Source: Lysobacterales bacterium | GTDB lineage: Bacteria; Pseudomonadota; Gammaproteobacteria; Xanthomonadales; Rhodanobacteraceae | Assembly: GCA_014338185.1 (NCBI GenBank) | Contig: QUBV01000012.1 | Span: 1-57,047, forward strand | Length of the DNA: 57,047 nt | Direction of reading: 5' to 3' | Shown here: in pieces, positions 16,099 through 25,400 of the stretch | How the letters are laid out: each line of letters opens with the position of its first letter | How positions within the stretch are numbered: position 1 is the first letter of the stretch | Made by a program: the position numbers and the translations under genes | Notes under the pieces: generated by a model | Told to the model about the DNA's origin: nothing | The model's input: only the letters and a program-made list of their open reading frames with translations | Databases searched by the model: none

Positions 16099-18996
16099 AT
16101 GAGATTGAAGAAGAGCAAGCTGCGCGAAGCACTCCTGCTGGCGCTCCTCGGCGCCGGCACGATCGCTGTTGCCGCCCACGCGCAGGAAACCCCGGACCAG
16201 GAGAGCACCCGGTCCAATGACGCGGCCCAGAGCGAGGCACAGACCCTGGAAGGCATCACGGTCACCGGCACCCGCATCAAGAGCCAGAGCATGACGGCGT
16301 CCAGCCCGGTCGCCGAGATCGAGGCCGAGGCCTTCAAGCTCACCGGCGCCACCCGCGCGGACGACCTGGTCAACCAGTTTCCGCAGATGTCGCCGTACTT
16401 CGACAACTTCATGAACAACGGCGCGACCGGCTATCCGACCATCGACCTGCGCGGCATGGGTCCGGACCGCACGCTCACGCTGGTCAACGGCCATCGCCTG
16501 CCGCCCGGCACGGTCGAGTCGGCCGACATCTCGATCGTGCCTGCTGCGGTGATCAAGCGCGTCGACCTGCTCACGGGCGGCGCCTCGGCCGTGTACGGCT
16601 CGGACGCCATCGCGGGCGTGGTCAACTTCGTGCTCGACACCGAGTTCGAGGGCGTCAGCCTCTCGGCCGGCACCTCGGCCTACCAGCACGACAACAACAC
16701 CAAGTGGATGCACGGCCTCATGGATGCCCGTGGCTTCACCTACCCCACCGGCAACTCGGGCTTCGATGGCGAGTCGCGCAACATCGACATCGCGATCGGC
16801 GGCCAGTTCGCCGACGGCAAGGGCCATGCGATGGGCTGGTTGAGCTGGCGCGAGAACGATCCGCTCATGCAGGGCGAGCGTGACTACTCCTCGTGCGCAT
16901 TCAATGCGGCCGGCACGTCCTGTGGCGGCTCGGGCACCGCGCCCGTACCGAACTTCTACATCTTCGACGCCGCCGACACACTCGCAGGCTCCGGCTTCGC
17001 CGCGCACTATGACCCGGCCACCGGCCATTGGGAACCTGGCATCGGCATGCTCTACAACTACGCGCCGATCAACTACTACCAGCGTCCGGACACCCGCTAC
17101 AACTTCGGCGGTTCGCTGCGCTACGAAGTCAACGAGCATTTCCGCCCCTACGCGGACATGATGGCGATCAACAAGAAGAGCGTGATGCAGATCGCCGAGT
17201 CGGGCACGTTCTTCGCGCAGGATCTGTTCATCGCCTGCGACAACCCGGTCATCAACACGATGTGTTCGGACCTGGGCCTGTCCGACGCCGAGGAGCTGTA
17301 CATCCTCGCGGGCAAGCGCAACGTCGAAGGCGGCCCGCGCATCTTCTACGACGACACCAACTCGTTCCGCGTGGTGGCCGGCGCCGAGGGCGACATCACC
17401 GACCGCTGGAGCTACAACACCTCCTACCTGTTCTCGCGCACCGAGAACACCAACATCTCCAAGGGTGACTTCCTGTCCGATCGCGTCGCGCAGGCGCTGC
17501 TCGGCTGTCCGGATGGATCGTTCTCCGGCTGCGTGCCGTACAACATCTGGCAGCCCAATGCGGTCACGCCCGAGGCGATCGCGGCGGTCGCCGGCACCGG
17601 CATCATCAAGGTCGGCACCTCGTTGGCCGTGCTCAACGGCTACGTGAGCGGCGACATCGGCTGGGGCTTCGCCAGCGCCAACAACGACCCGATCAAGCTG
17701 GTCGCTGGTCTGGAATGGCGTCGCAGCAAGTACAGCCGCGAACCCGACAGCAACTCGGCCACCGGCAACTTCACCGGCTCGGGCGGCCCCACGACCCCGA
17801 TCAGCGGCGATATCAGCGTCAAGGAACTGTTCCTCGAGAGCGCGGTGCCGCTGCTCGAGGGTGACGGCCTGTTCCGCAGCGCGGCGCTCGATCTGGGCTT
17901 CCGTGCGTCCGACTACGACACCAGCGGCCGTGCCAACAGCTACAAGATCGGTGCCAATGCCGACATCGGTGGCGTACGCGTGCGCGGCGGCTTCAACCGC
18001 GCGATCCGCGCGCCGAGCGTGGGCGAACTGTTCCTGGCCCAGTCGATCTCGCTGTTCGAGGGTGATGATCCGTGTGCCGGTTCCAGCCCGCAGTTCACCG
18101 CCGAACAGTGCGCCCGCATGGGTGTGACGCCGGCGCAGTACGGCACGATCCCCGAGAGTCCGGCCGGCCAGTACAACCAGTTCAGTGGCGGCAACCCGAA
18201 CCTCAAGCCGGAGCAGGCCAAGACCTGGACCCTGGGTGCGGCATTCACGCCGATCACCGGCCTGGACCTGAGCGTGGACTACTACGACATCCGCATGACG
18301 GACCGTGTCGCGGCGATTGGCGCCAACACCATCCTCAACCTGTGCGGCACCCTGGGCGTGGCGGACATCTGCAACCTCGTGCACCGTCGTCCGGGTACCG
18401 GCGACCTCTGGCTGGGCAGCAATCCCGCCACCTCGGGCTACATCGAGAACCTCGCCGGCAACTTCGGCAAGTCGCACCACACCGGTATCGACCTGACCGC
18501 AGCCTACGGTTGGGACATGCTGGGCGGCCGCTTCAACGCCAACTTCGTCGGCTCGTATGCACTCAAGGTCGAGATCGACAACCTGCCGATGGTGCCGGGC
18601 ACGAGCTTCGATTGCGCGGGCAAGTTCAACTCCTCGTGCCAAAGCCCGCATTGGCGCCACATCGCCAACCTTGGCTTCATGCGTGACTGGTACAGCGTGA
18701 ACCTGCGCTGGCGCCACATGGGCAGCATGGACTACGTCGATGCGCTCACCGGCCAGAACCTGGACACGGATGCGATCCTCGTTGGCAACGGCAACGTGCT
18801 TGGTTCCTACAACTACATCGACCTGTCGGGTACCTTCACCTTCGGTCCGGCCGACTGGACCGTGGGCGTGAACAACGTGTTCGACAAGATCCCGCCGCTT
18901 GTCGGCAGCAGCGTCGATCCGGCCAACGCAAACTCGCCGGGTGGCTACGATCAGGCCGGCCGTTACTTCTTCACGAGCGTCACCGTGAAGTTCTGA
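16099..18996 (+). CDS. TonB-dependent outer-membrane receptor
   Basis: A 965-residue TonB-dependent transporter. A signal peptide covers about 1-30 (ending Ala-Ala-His-Ala-Gln). The plug follows with EGITVTGTRIKS, DLRGMGPDRTLTLVNGHR and GGASAVYGSDAIAGVVNF. The barrel ends in FTSVTVKF with the C-terminal Phe needed for outer-membrane assembly. GGAG stands seven bases before the ATG. It has its own leader and terminator, so it is probably monocistronic. It shares the plug signatures of the receptor at 1577-4381, but differs along the barrel and is not a recent copy. Ligand unknown; this clade in Lysobacterales often imports peptides or plant-derived compounds, which fits the peptidase next door, though that is inference. 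Confidence 0.93.
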   Translation: MRLKKSKLREALLLALLGAGTIAVAAHAQETPDQESTRSNDAAQSEAQTLEGITVTGTRIKSQSMTASSPVAEIEAEAFKLTGATRADDLVNQFPQMSPYFDNFMNNGATGYPTIDLRGMGPDRTLTLVNGHRLPPGTVESADISIVPAAVIKRVDLLTGGASAVYGSDAIAGVVNFVLDTEFEGVSLSAGTSAYQHDNNTKWMHGLMDARGFTYPTGNSGFDGESRNIDIAIGGQFADGKGHAMGWLSWRENDPLMQGERDYSSCAFNAAGTSCGGSGTAPVPNFYIFDAADTLAGSGFAAHYDPATGHWEPGIGMLYNYAPINYYQRPDTRYNFGGSLRYEVNEHFRPYADMMAINKKSVMQIAESGTFFAQDLFIACDNPVINTMCSDLGLSDAEELYILAGKRNVEGGPRIFYDDTNSFRVVAGAEGDITDRWSYNTSYLFSRTENTNISKGDFLSDRVAQALLGCPDGSFSGCVPYNIWQPNAVTPEAIAAVAGTGIIKVGTSLAVLNGYVSGDIGWGFASANNDPIKLVAGLEWRRSKYSREPDSNSATGNFTGSGGPTTPISGDISVKELFLESAVPLLEGDGLFRSAALDLGFRASDYDTSGRANSYKIGANADIGGVRVRGGFNRAIRAPSVGELFLAQSISLFEGDDPCAGSSPQFTAEQCARMGVTPAQYGTIPESPAGQYNQFSGGNPNLKPEQAKTWTLGAAFTPITGLDLSVDYYDIRMTDRVAAIGANTILNLCGTLGVADICNLVHRRPGTGDLWLGSNPATSGYIENLAGNFGKSHHTGIDLTAAYGWDMLGGRFNANFVGSYALKVEIDNLPMVPGTSFDCAGKFNSSCQSPHWRHIANLGFMRDWYSVNLRWRHMGSMDYVDALTGQNLDTDAILVGNGNVLGSYNYIDLSGTFTFGPADWTVGVNNVFDKIPPLVGSSVDPANANSPGGYDQAGRYFFTSVTVKF

Positions 18997-19036
18997 TCGG
19001 GCAGTCCCGACTGTCTGTTGCGGCCCATGCCGCGTG

Positions 19037-19066
19037 GAACGCCCCGCAAGGGGCGTTCTTTTTTTT
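19037..19066 (+). terminator. Rho-independent terminator after the second TonB-dependent receptor
   Basis: GAACGCCCC at 19037-19045 pairs perfectly with GGGGCGTTC at 19050-19058 around GCAA, followed by eight T. This tetraloop hairpin is a strong terminator 41 bases after the receptor stop codon. Confidence 0.92.
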
Positions 19067-19181
19067 GGCCGTCGGCCTGCCGGCCGATCGCCTTGCACCC
19101 GCCGTGCCCGCATGCATGGACCGCGGTCGCGCGGCCCTCGCGCCGGCTATGATCGATCCATCGATGCGGCGGGGTGCAGCC

Positions 19182-21071
19182 ATGCGAATGGGGCCTTGGT
19201 GGTGGCGGGCGGTACTGTGCGTCGGAGTGGTCGGCGCCACAACCGGTGCAGTGCAGGTGCAGGCGGAACCCGCACCTGCGGTGCTTGAGCTGCGCGTCGA
19301 CGTCAGCGACATCGATCGCAACATCCAGCGCGTGGAGCAGAGCCTTGCGGTCCAACCCGGCCCGCTCACCCTGCTCTACCCGCAGTGGATTCCCGGCAAC
19401 CACGCGCCAACCGGTCCGATCCACCAGATCGCCGGGCTCACCTTGCGTGGCCATGGCCAGCTGCTGCGCTGGCGCCGCGATGAGGTCAACATGTACGCAT
19501 TCCACGCCGAGATTCCCGAGGGAGTGCGGCAACTGGACGTCGAGTTCCAGTACTTCTCGCCCACCGCGGCCGACCAGGGTCGCATCGCCACCACCGCGCA
19601 GATGCTCGCACTGCAGTGGCATCGCGTGCTCCTGTATCCGGTCACGCCGGCGGCGGCCCAACTGGCGGTACATGCTCGGGTGCGCCTGCCCGCCGGCTGG
19701 TCGTTCGCGACGGCGCTCGAGGGCGGCCGGCGTGAGGGTGACTGGGTCGAGTTTGCGGCGACCCCGCTCGAAACGCTTATCGACTCGCCGCTGTATGCGG
19801 CGCGGCACCTGCGCAGCCTTGCGCTCGATGACGCTGCGCGCGCGCCGGTGCGGCTGCATGCGATGGCCGATGCGCCCGAGGAGCTTGAGGCGACACCGGC
19901 GATGCTGGCGGCGCACCGCGCGCTCGTGCTGCAGGCCGATCGCGTGTTCGGCGCACGCCCGTTCGACCACTATGAGTTCCTGCTCGCAACCTCGTCGCTG
20001 TTCAGCGCGATCGGGCTTGAGCACCGCCAGTCCAGCGAGAACGGGCAGCCGGCCGGCTATCTGCGCGGCGAGGCGCCATTTGTCGACCACGACCTGCTTG
20101 CGCATGAATACGTGCACGCATGGAACGGCAAGTACCGGCGTCCCGCACCCACCGCGACGCCCGACTACAACACGCCGATGCGCAACGCGCTGCTGTGGAT
20201 GTACGAGGGCCAGACCCAGTACTGGGCCTGGGTGCTGTCGGCGCGCGCTGGGCTGCGCACGCATGAACAGAGCCTGGCGGTGCTCGCAACCATCGTCGCC
20301 GCGGCCGAGCAGCGTTCCGGACGCAGCTGGCGCGACCTGCAGGACACCGTCAATGAGGGCATCATCGAATTCAATGATGCGCCGCAGGCATGGGAAGACT
20401 GGCAGCGCGCCTACGACTTCTACGACGAGGGTGCGCTGCTGTGGCTGGATGTCGACGCGCGCCTGCGCGAGGGCACGCGCGAGCGCCGCTCGCTCGACGA
20501 CTTCGCGCGCGCGTTCTTCGCCGGTCCGGGCGGCCTCACGCCGACCTCGACCTATGACGAGGCCGAGGTGGTGGCCGCCCTGACTCGCCTGTTGCCGGCG
20601 CAGGATTGGCACGCCTTCCTGCGCAGCCGGCTCGATGCGCACACCGACTGGTCGCACGCCGCGCTCGCGCGCGCTGGCTGGAAGCTCGTGTACGAGCCGG
20701 GCGTGAACCCGGCCATCGCCGCCACCGAGAAGGCGCAGCAGCTGCGTGATTTCAGCCATTCGCTCGGCCTGCGCATCGCCGACGCCGATGGGCGCCTGGC
20801 GGCGGTGGTCTGGGGCAGCCCCGCATGGCAAGCGGGGCTCGCGCGCGACACCCTCGTGATCGGAGTGAACGATGCCACCTACAGCGGCGAGCGGCTCGAG
20901 CGCGCGCTTGCGAGCGCGCAGCGCGATGGCGCGCCGATCCGCCTGCTGGTGCGGCGCGGCGACCACCTGCGCACGGTATCGATTCCATACCGCGGCGGCG
21001 TGCGCCATCCGCACCTGCGCCGCATCGCCGGCAGCCCGGATCGGCTGGAGCGAATCCTGCGTGCACGCTGA
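19182..21071 (+). CDS. M61-family glycyl aminopeptidase with PDZ domain
   Basis: A 629-residue secreted metallopeptidase. A signal peptide (about 1-29, ending Val-Gln-Ala-Glu) precedes the M61 N-terminal beta domain, recognisable by YPQWIPGNHAPTGPI. The zinc motif HEYVH is at residues 308-312 in LLAHEYVHAWNGKYRRP, followed by the usual ALLWMYEGQTQYW. A C-terminal PDZ domain (WGSPAWQAGLARDTLVIGVN) may bind substrate. Family members release N-terminal Gly or Ala from peptides. The ATG at 19182 is preferred because GGGG stands seven to ten bases upstream and the hydrophobic leader starts there; in-frame ATGs at 19149 and 19164 are alternatives. It begins 115 bases after a strong terminator, so it has its own promoter. 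Confidence 0.92.
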   Translation: MRMGPWWWRAVLCVGVVGATTGAVQVQAEPAPAVLELRVDVSDIDRNIQRVEQSLAVQPGPLTLLYPQWIPGNHAPTGPIHQIAGLTLRGHGQLLRWRRDEVNMYAFHAEIPEGVRQLDVEFQYFSPTAADQGRIATTAQMLALQWHRVLLYPVTPAAAQLAVHARVRLPAGWSFATALEGGRREGDWVEFAATPLETLIDSPLYAARHLRSLALDDAARAPVRLHAMADAPEELEATPAMLAAHRALVLQADRVFGARPFDHYEFLLATSSLFSAIGLEHRQSSENGQPAGYLRGEAPFVDHDLLAHEYVHAWNGKYRRPAPTATPDYNTPMRNALLWMYEGQTQYWAWVLSARAGLRTHEQSLAVLATIVAAAEQRSGRSWRDLQDTVNEGIIEFNDAPQAWEDWQRAYDFYDEGALLWLDVDARLREGTRERRSLDDFARAFFAGPGGLTPTSTYDEAEVVAALTRLLPAQDWHAFLRSRLDAHTDWSHAALARAGWKLVYEPGVNPAIAATEKAQQLRDFSHSLGLRIADADGRLAAVVWGSPAWQAGLARDTLVIGVNDATYSGERLERALASAQRDGAPIRLLVRRGDHLRTVSIPYRGGVRHPHLRRIAGSPDRLERILRAR

Positions 21072-21155
21072 GGCCGGCTGCCAGCGCCTGCAGGCACCCG
21101 CTCGGCGAGGCGGCGCACCGTGCGACGCGCGCCGACCCTCCGTCACGGCCGGCCC

Positions 21156-22031
21156 ATGAACGCAGCCCAGCCACAGCGCTATCGTGGTCCGCTGCTCACC
21201 GCGCCGCTGCTCGCGCAAATGCGAGCGGCACTCGGCGCGGGACTGGACCGCTGGACCGGCTCGCTCGACCTCGGCCGCGGCAACGACCCGGTGCAACTCG
21301 CGCCTGCTGTCTGGCGCTGGCGAGGGCACGACTATCCGTGGCCGTCGTCATTGCGCGAGCGCGCCATCCACTACTGGGACGGCGCGGCGTTCGTGGTCGC
21401 GCAGCGCTACGACCGCGCGCTCATCAAGCTCGTGCCGACGCCGTGGGGAGCGCCCACCTTCGAGATCGACGGCATCAAGATGTTGCCAACGTCGCAGATG
21501 TCGCCGGTCACGGATGCGCAGCGCAAGGTCGCACTGGTGGCACCGCCCGGCAAGACCGTGCTCGATACCTGCGGCGGGCTCGGCTACTTCGCGCGCGCCG
21601 CGTGCGAAGCGGGCGCGATGCGCGTGGTGTCGTTCGAGAAGAGTCCCGACGTGCTGTGGCTGCGCAGCCTCAACCCGTGGTCGCCCGACCCGGCCGATCC
21701 GGCACTGACGGCGCGCCTGCAGGTGGAACAGCGCGACATCGCCAGCCACATCGCGACGCTGCCGAGCGCCTCGTTCGACGCGGCCCTGCACGACCCGCCA
21801 CGCTTTTCGATCGCGGGTGAGCTGTATGCACAGGCCTTCTACGACGAGCTGGCGCGTGTGCTGCGCCCGCGCGCGCTGCTGTTCCACTACACGGGGGCGC
21901 CCAATGCGCGCTCGCACGGTCGCGACCTGCCCGCCGAGGTAATGCGCCGCCTGCAGCGCGCCGGCCTGTCCGGCCGGCGCATGTTCGACGGTGTGCTGGC
22001 GCGGCGCGAGCCGCGCGTGCCCGCACGCTGA
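21156..22031 (+). CDS. Archaeal-type predicted SAM-dependent methyltransferase (COG2521-like)
   Basis: A 291-residue protein whose second half is a class I methyltransferase: motif I VLDTCGGLGYFARAA, an acidic residue after the second strand in VSFEKSPDVLWLRSLNPWS, and ALHDPPRFSIAGELYAQAFY, with LLFHYTGAPNARSHGRD near the end. The blocks DTC-GLGY, NPWS, HDPPRFS-AGELY and FHYTG-P are those I associate with a predicted methyltransferase family best known from archaea. Substrate unknown; the HDPPR block resembles the Asn/Asp-Pro-Pro-Tyr motif of enzymes acting on amino groups of bases. The N-terminal 110 residues are extra. It converges on the TPR-methyltransferases with a 14-base gap, so three methyltransferases lie together. 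Confidence 0.7.
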   Translation: MNAAQPQRYRGPLLTAPLLAQMRAALGAGLDRWTGSLDLGRGNDPVQLAPAVWRWRGHDYPWPSSLRERAIHYWDGAAFVVAQRYDRALIKLVPTPWGAPTFEIDGIKMLPTSQMSPVTDAQRKVALVAPPGKTVLDTCGGLGYFARAACEAGAMRVVSFEKSPDVLWLRSLNPWSPDPADPALTARLQVEQRDIASHIATLPSASFDAALHDPPRFSIAGELYAQAFYDELARVLRPRALLFHYTGAPNARSHGRDLPAEVMRRLQRAGLSGRRMFDGVLARREPRVPAR

Positions 22032-22045
22032 CGCGCGACCGCGCC

Positions 22046-23509
22046 TCAGCCGCGCCGCGCGAGCAGCAGTTCGCCTGCGACCGGCTTGCCCATCTCCATG
22101 CGCAAAGTGAGGGTCTCGCGCTGCACCTGGTCGAACCCGGCGGCGGCCAGCTCACGCACCAGCGCTTCGGGCGAGTGGCGATAGCGCCCGGTCTGTGGCA
22201 GCAGCTGCGTATCGGGCCCGTCACTGCATTCGATCGAGAACGCAAACCATCCACCCGGCTCGAGGCGGGAGTGAATGGCTGCAAATACCGGCGCAAGATG
22301 CGCGACGTAGACGAATACGTCGGCGGCGATCACCAGGTCCCAGCACAGCCGCGTCCCGTTCAGGAACTGCAGCAGCTCGGCCGCGTGCAACTCGCGATAG
22401 ACGCCCTTGGCACGCGCATGCGCGAGCATGCGTTCGGACAGGTCCACGCCATCGATCGTGCGTCCTGCTGCTGCCAATGCCGCCCCAACAAGGCCGGTAC
22501 CGCAGCCCAGGTCCAGGATCCGGTTCGCATCATCGGCGCCGTGCGCGGCGAGGAAGCGCGGCAGCAGCTTCGGCGCGCTGTAGGCCAGTGCATCCACCAG
22601 GGTCGACTCGAACCGCGCCGCGAAGTCATCGAACAGCTTGCGGATGTAGTCGGCCTCGACCTGCTCGGGCAGTTCACCGCCCAGCGCCGCCATGAAGTGT
22701 CGGATGAAGGGATCGTCGGGATCACGCGCAGCAGCGTGTTCGTAGGCGGCGCGCGCGCCTTCGATGTCGTTGTCGCGCAGTCGCGCCTGCGCGAGCCACA
22801 CCCAGGCCTGCGGATCGGCCTGCAGCTGTTCGAGCCGCTGGATCGCCACGCGCGTCTGGCCCGCGTGCAGCAGCGCCACCGCGTGCTGCAGGCTGACCTC
22901 GGCATCACTCGGTGCCAGGCGCATGGCACGTTCGGCACTCTTGAGCGCGGCCTGGTACTGACCGAGTGCGGTCTGTGCCGTGGCCAGGTCGCGCCATGCC
23001 TCGAGCATGTCCGGTGCCGACGCCACCAAGCGCTGCAGGACCTGGACCGCCTCGGCATGCCGCGCGAGGTGGCGCAGCGCCTTGCTGCGATGCAGGTCGA
23101 GCGCGAGCTGGCCGGGCGCGAGTCGCAGCCCCTGTTCGAAGGCATGCAGCGCCGTCTCGGCATCCCCGCTCTCGAGCGCAGCGAGCCCCTGCGCGTTCCA
23201 TGCCGCGGGATGGCCGGGCGCCTGTGCAGTCGTCTGGCGCGCGACGCGCAGCGCATCGTCATTGCGGCCGCTCTTGCGCAGCGCGATCGACAGATTGATC
23301 GCGAGATTGGCATTGTCGCCATGCGTGGCGACCTGCGGCTCCAGCAAGGCCACCACCTCGTCGTGGCGTCCTTGCTGCAGCAGCAGGGCCGACAACGGCA
23401 GGTGTGCATCGATGCCGTCGGCCAGGCAGGCACGGTAACCGGCTTCGGCTTCGACGAGGCGATCGGCACGGTGGAGCGCGAGGCAGGATTCGAGGCGCGG
23501 ATGGGCCAT
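22046..23509 (-). CDS. TPR-repeat SAM-dependent methyltransferase (copy 1)
   Basis: A 487-residue protein with about seven tetratricopeptide repeats (residues about 1-270) followed by a class I methyltransferase with ILDLGCGTGLVG at about 332-343, GVDLSERMLAHAR, ADVFVYV and the closing VAGELLLARRG. Proteins of this design are classed as predicted methyltransferases with TPR repeats; substrates are unknown, and the TPRs probably hold a protein partner. No signal peptide, so cytoplasmic. Its neighbour at 23737-25200 has the same order, orientation and exactly the same length, so the pair arose by tandem duplication. The ATG at 23509 begins the first TPR directly. Confidence 0.85.
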   Translation of the reverse strand: MAHPRLESCLALHRADRLVEAEAGYRACLADGIDAHLPLSALLLQQGRHDEVVALLEPQVATHGDNANLAINLSIALRKSGRNDDALRVARQTTAQAPGHPAAWNAQGLAALESGDAETALHAFEQGLRLAPGQLALDLHRSKALRHLARHAEAVQVLQRLVASAPDMLEAWRDLATAQTALGQYQAALKSAERAMRLAPSDAEVSLQHAVALLHAGQTRVAIQRLEQLQADPQAWVWLAQARLRDNDIEGARAAYEHAAARDPDDPFIRHFMAALGGELPEQVEADYIRKLFDDFAARFESTLVDALAYSAPKLLPRFLAAHGADDANRILDLGCGTGLVGAALAAAGRTIDGVDLSERMLAHARAKGVYRELHAAELLQFLNGTRLCWDLVIAADVFVYVAHLAPVFAAIHSRLEPGGWFAFSIECSDGPDTQLLPQTGRYRHSPEALVRELAAAGFDQVQRETLTLRMEMGKPVAGELLLARRG

Positions 23510-23736
23510 GGGCGCACGGGAACGGATCGACAGCCGCCTAGCCTAGCGCATACACCCGGACGGGTGGCGCACTGCTGCATCGCCTCGACAAACCGGGCGC
23601 CAGGCGTGCATGCGGCCACGGGCCTCCAATGGCAGTGCGACCAGCCACCGCCTGTGCCTGACGCATGGCCCCAGCACCACGCGGGTCGACGCCCCATCGG
23701 GCGCCACACGCACCCGGACCGACGCTCGCCCCTGCC

Positions 23737-25200
23737 TCAGCCGCGACGCGCGAGCAAAAGTTCGCCTGCGACCGGCTCGCCCACTTCAAAGCGTACGGTC
23801 ACCGGCTCACGCCGGATGGCAGTGAAGCCGGCATCGGCGAGCAACCGCACCAATTGCTCGGGCGCATGGCGATAACGCCCAGTGCGCGGCAACAGCTGCG
23901 TGCCGGCGCCGTCGCTGCATTCGATCGAGAATGCGAAATGTCCGCCGTCCTCCAACCGCTGGTGCACCGCCGCGAACACCGGCGCGAGATGGGCAACGTA
24001 GACAAACACATCCACTGCCAGCACGAGATCCCAGCGCCGCGGGGTATCACGCAGGAACTGCAGCAATTCGGCCGAGTGCAGTTCCCGGTAGATGCCCTTG
24101 GCACGCGCCTGCGCGAGCATGCGCTCGGACAGGTCCAGTCCGTCGATCATGCGTCCGGGCGCCGCCAGTTCCACGCCCATGAGGCCGGTACCGCATCCCA
24201 GGTCCAGGACCTGCCTGGCCCCCGTCACGCCGTTTGCGGCGAGGAACTGCGCCAGCAGCTTCGGGGTACCGTAGGCTAGGCCATCGACGAGGATCGATTC
24301 GAAGCGTGGTGCGAAATCATCGAACAGCTTGCGGATGTAGTCGGCCTCGACCTCGGTGGGCAAGTCGCCATCGATCGCCGCGAGGAAATGCTTGACGAAC
24401 GGATTGTCCGGGTCGCGCTCCGCGGCGCGCGCATAGGCCGCGCGGGCGCCGGCCACGTCGTTGTCGCGCAGGCGTGCCTGGGCCAGCCACATCCAGGTCT
24501 GCGCCTTGCCTTCGAGCCGTTCCAGCCGCCTGATGGCTTCGCCGGTGCGCCCGGCATGCATCAAGGCACTGGCGTGTTCGAGTGCCACGTCCGGATCATG
24601 CGGATCCAGTTGCAGCGCCCGGGTCGCGCTGTCGAGCGCTGCGGCATGCTGCCCCACGGCGCTGCGCGCGGTGGTCAAGTCGCGCCAGGCTTCGAGCAGG
24701 TCCGGCGCGGTGGCGACGAGTTGCTCCAGCAACGGCAGCGCCTCGGCAGGGCGGCCGAGCCGACGCAATGCCTTGGCCCGATGCAGGGCCAGCGCGGCGT
24801 TGCCGGGAACCAGGCGCAGGCCCTCGCCGAAGGCCGCCAGCGCAGTTTGTGCATCGCCTGCCTCCAGCGCTGCCAGGCCGAGCGCATTCCATACCGCCGG
24901 GCGTTCGGGTGCGCTGGTGCTGGCCTGGCGCGCCACACGCACTGCATCGGCATCACGCCCAAGCTTGCGCAGCGCAATCGACAGGTTGACTGCCATGTCG
25001 GGACTGTGGGTGCCCGCTGCGAATACCGGTTCGAGCAATCCGGCCGCCTCCGCGTGGCGCCCTTGTTGCAGCAACAGCCCGGACAGCGGCAGCGTGGCGT
25101 CGATGCCCTCGGCCAGGCACTGTCGATAGCCGGCCTCGGCCTCGCCCAGGCGGCCGGCGCGGTGCAGCGCGAGCAGCGGCTCCAGACGTGCATCAACCAT
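23737..25200 (-). CDS. TPR-repeat SAM-dependent methyltransferase (copy 2)
   Basis: This is the upstream copy of the tandem pair, again 487 residues: TPR repeats, then VEADYIRKLFDDFA, VLDLGCGTGLMG, GLDLSERMLAQARAKG, AVDVFVYVAHLAPVFAAV and the ending VAGELLLARRG. Differences are spread over the whole protein, while the SAM-binding core and TPR hydrophobic positions are kept, which suggests both copies are functional and the duplication is old. The ATG at 25200 is chosen because it aligns with the start of copy 1; the frame stays open upstream without similarity. The 227 bases between the copies hold no recognisable gene; the upstream side (25201-25400) also looks empty. Partner and substrate are unknown. 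Confidence 0.85.
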   Translation of the reverse strand: MVDARLEPLLALHRAGRLGEAEAGYRQCLAEGIDATLPLSGLLLQQGRHAEAAGLLEPVFAAGTHSPDMAVNLSIALRKLGRDADAVRVARQASTSAPERPAVWNALGLAALEAGDAQTALAAFGEGLRLVPGNAALALHRAKALRRLGRPAEALPLLEQLVATAPDLLEAWRDLTTARSAVGQHAAALDSATRALQLDPHDPDVALEHASALMHAGRTGEAIRRLERLEGKAQTWMWLAQARLRDNDVAGARAAYARAAERDPDNPFVKHFLAAIDGDLPTEVEADYIRKLFDDFAPRFESILVDGLAYGTPKLLAQFLAANGVTGARQVLDLGCGTGLMGVELAAPGRMIDGLDLSERMLAQARAKGIYRELHSAELLQFLRDTPRRWDLVLAVDVFVYVAHLAPVFAAVHQRLEDGGHFAFSIECSDGAGTQLLPRTGRYRHAPEQLVRLLADAGFTAIRREPVTVRFEVGEPVAGELLLARRG

Positions 25201-25400
25201 GGCTATCCCCAAGCGCGGCGAAGCCCGCAAGACTAGCGCAACTGCCGACAGCCGTGGGCGTGGCGCCAGCCACCGCCGGTGTGGGCGCGCCATCGAACCG
25301 GTCGCGCACAGCCCTCAACCGATGACTGGGACCACACGTCGGCGCAGACCCCCGCACTGCGCACCCTTGCGCAGTCTTCGGACCTGCCTGCCGCCGTTGT

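Noticed and set aside
15880-19113. Long open frame on the minus strand (1077 codons) opposite the second TonB-dependent receptor
   Set aside because: Same cause. The product is Arg/Ala/Val-rich and runs through the terminator and leader of the real gene.
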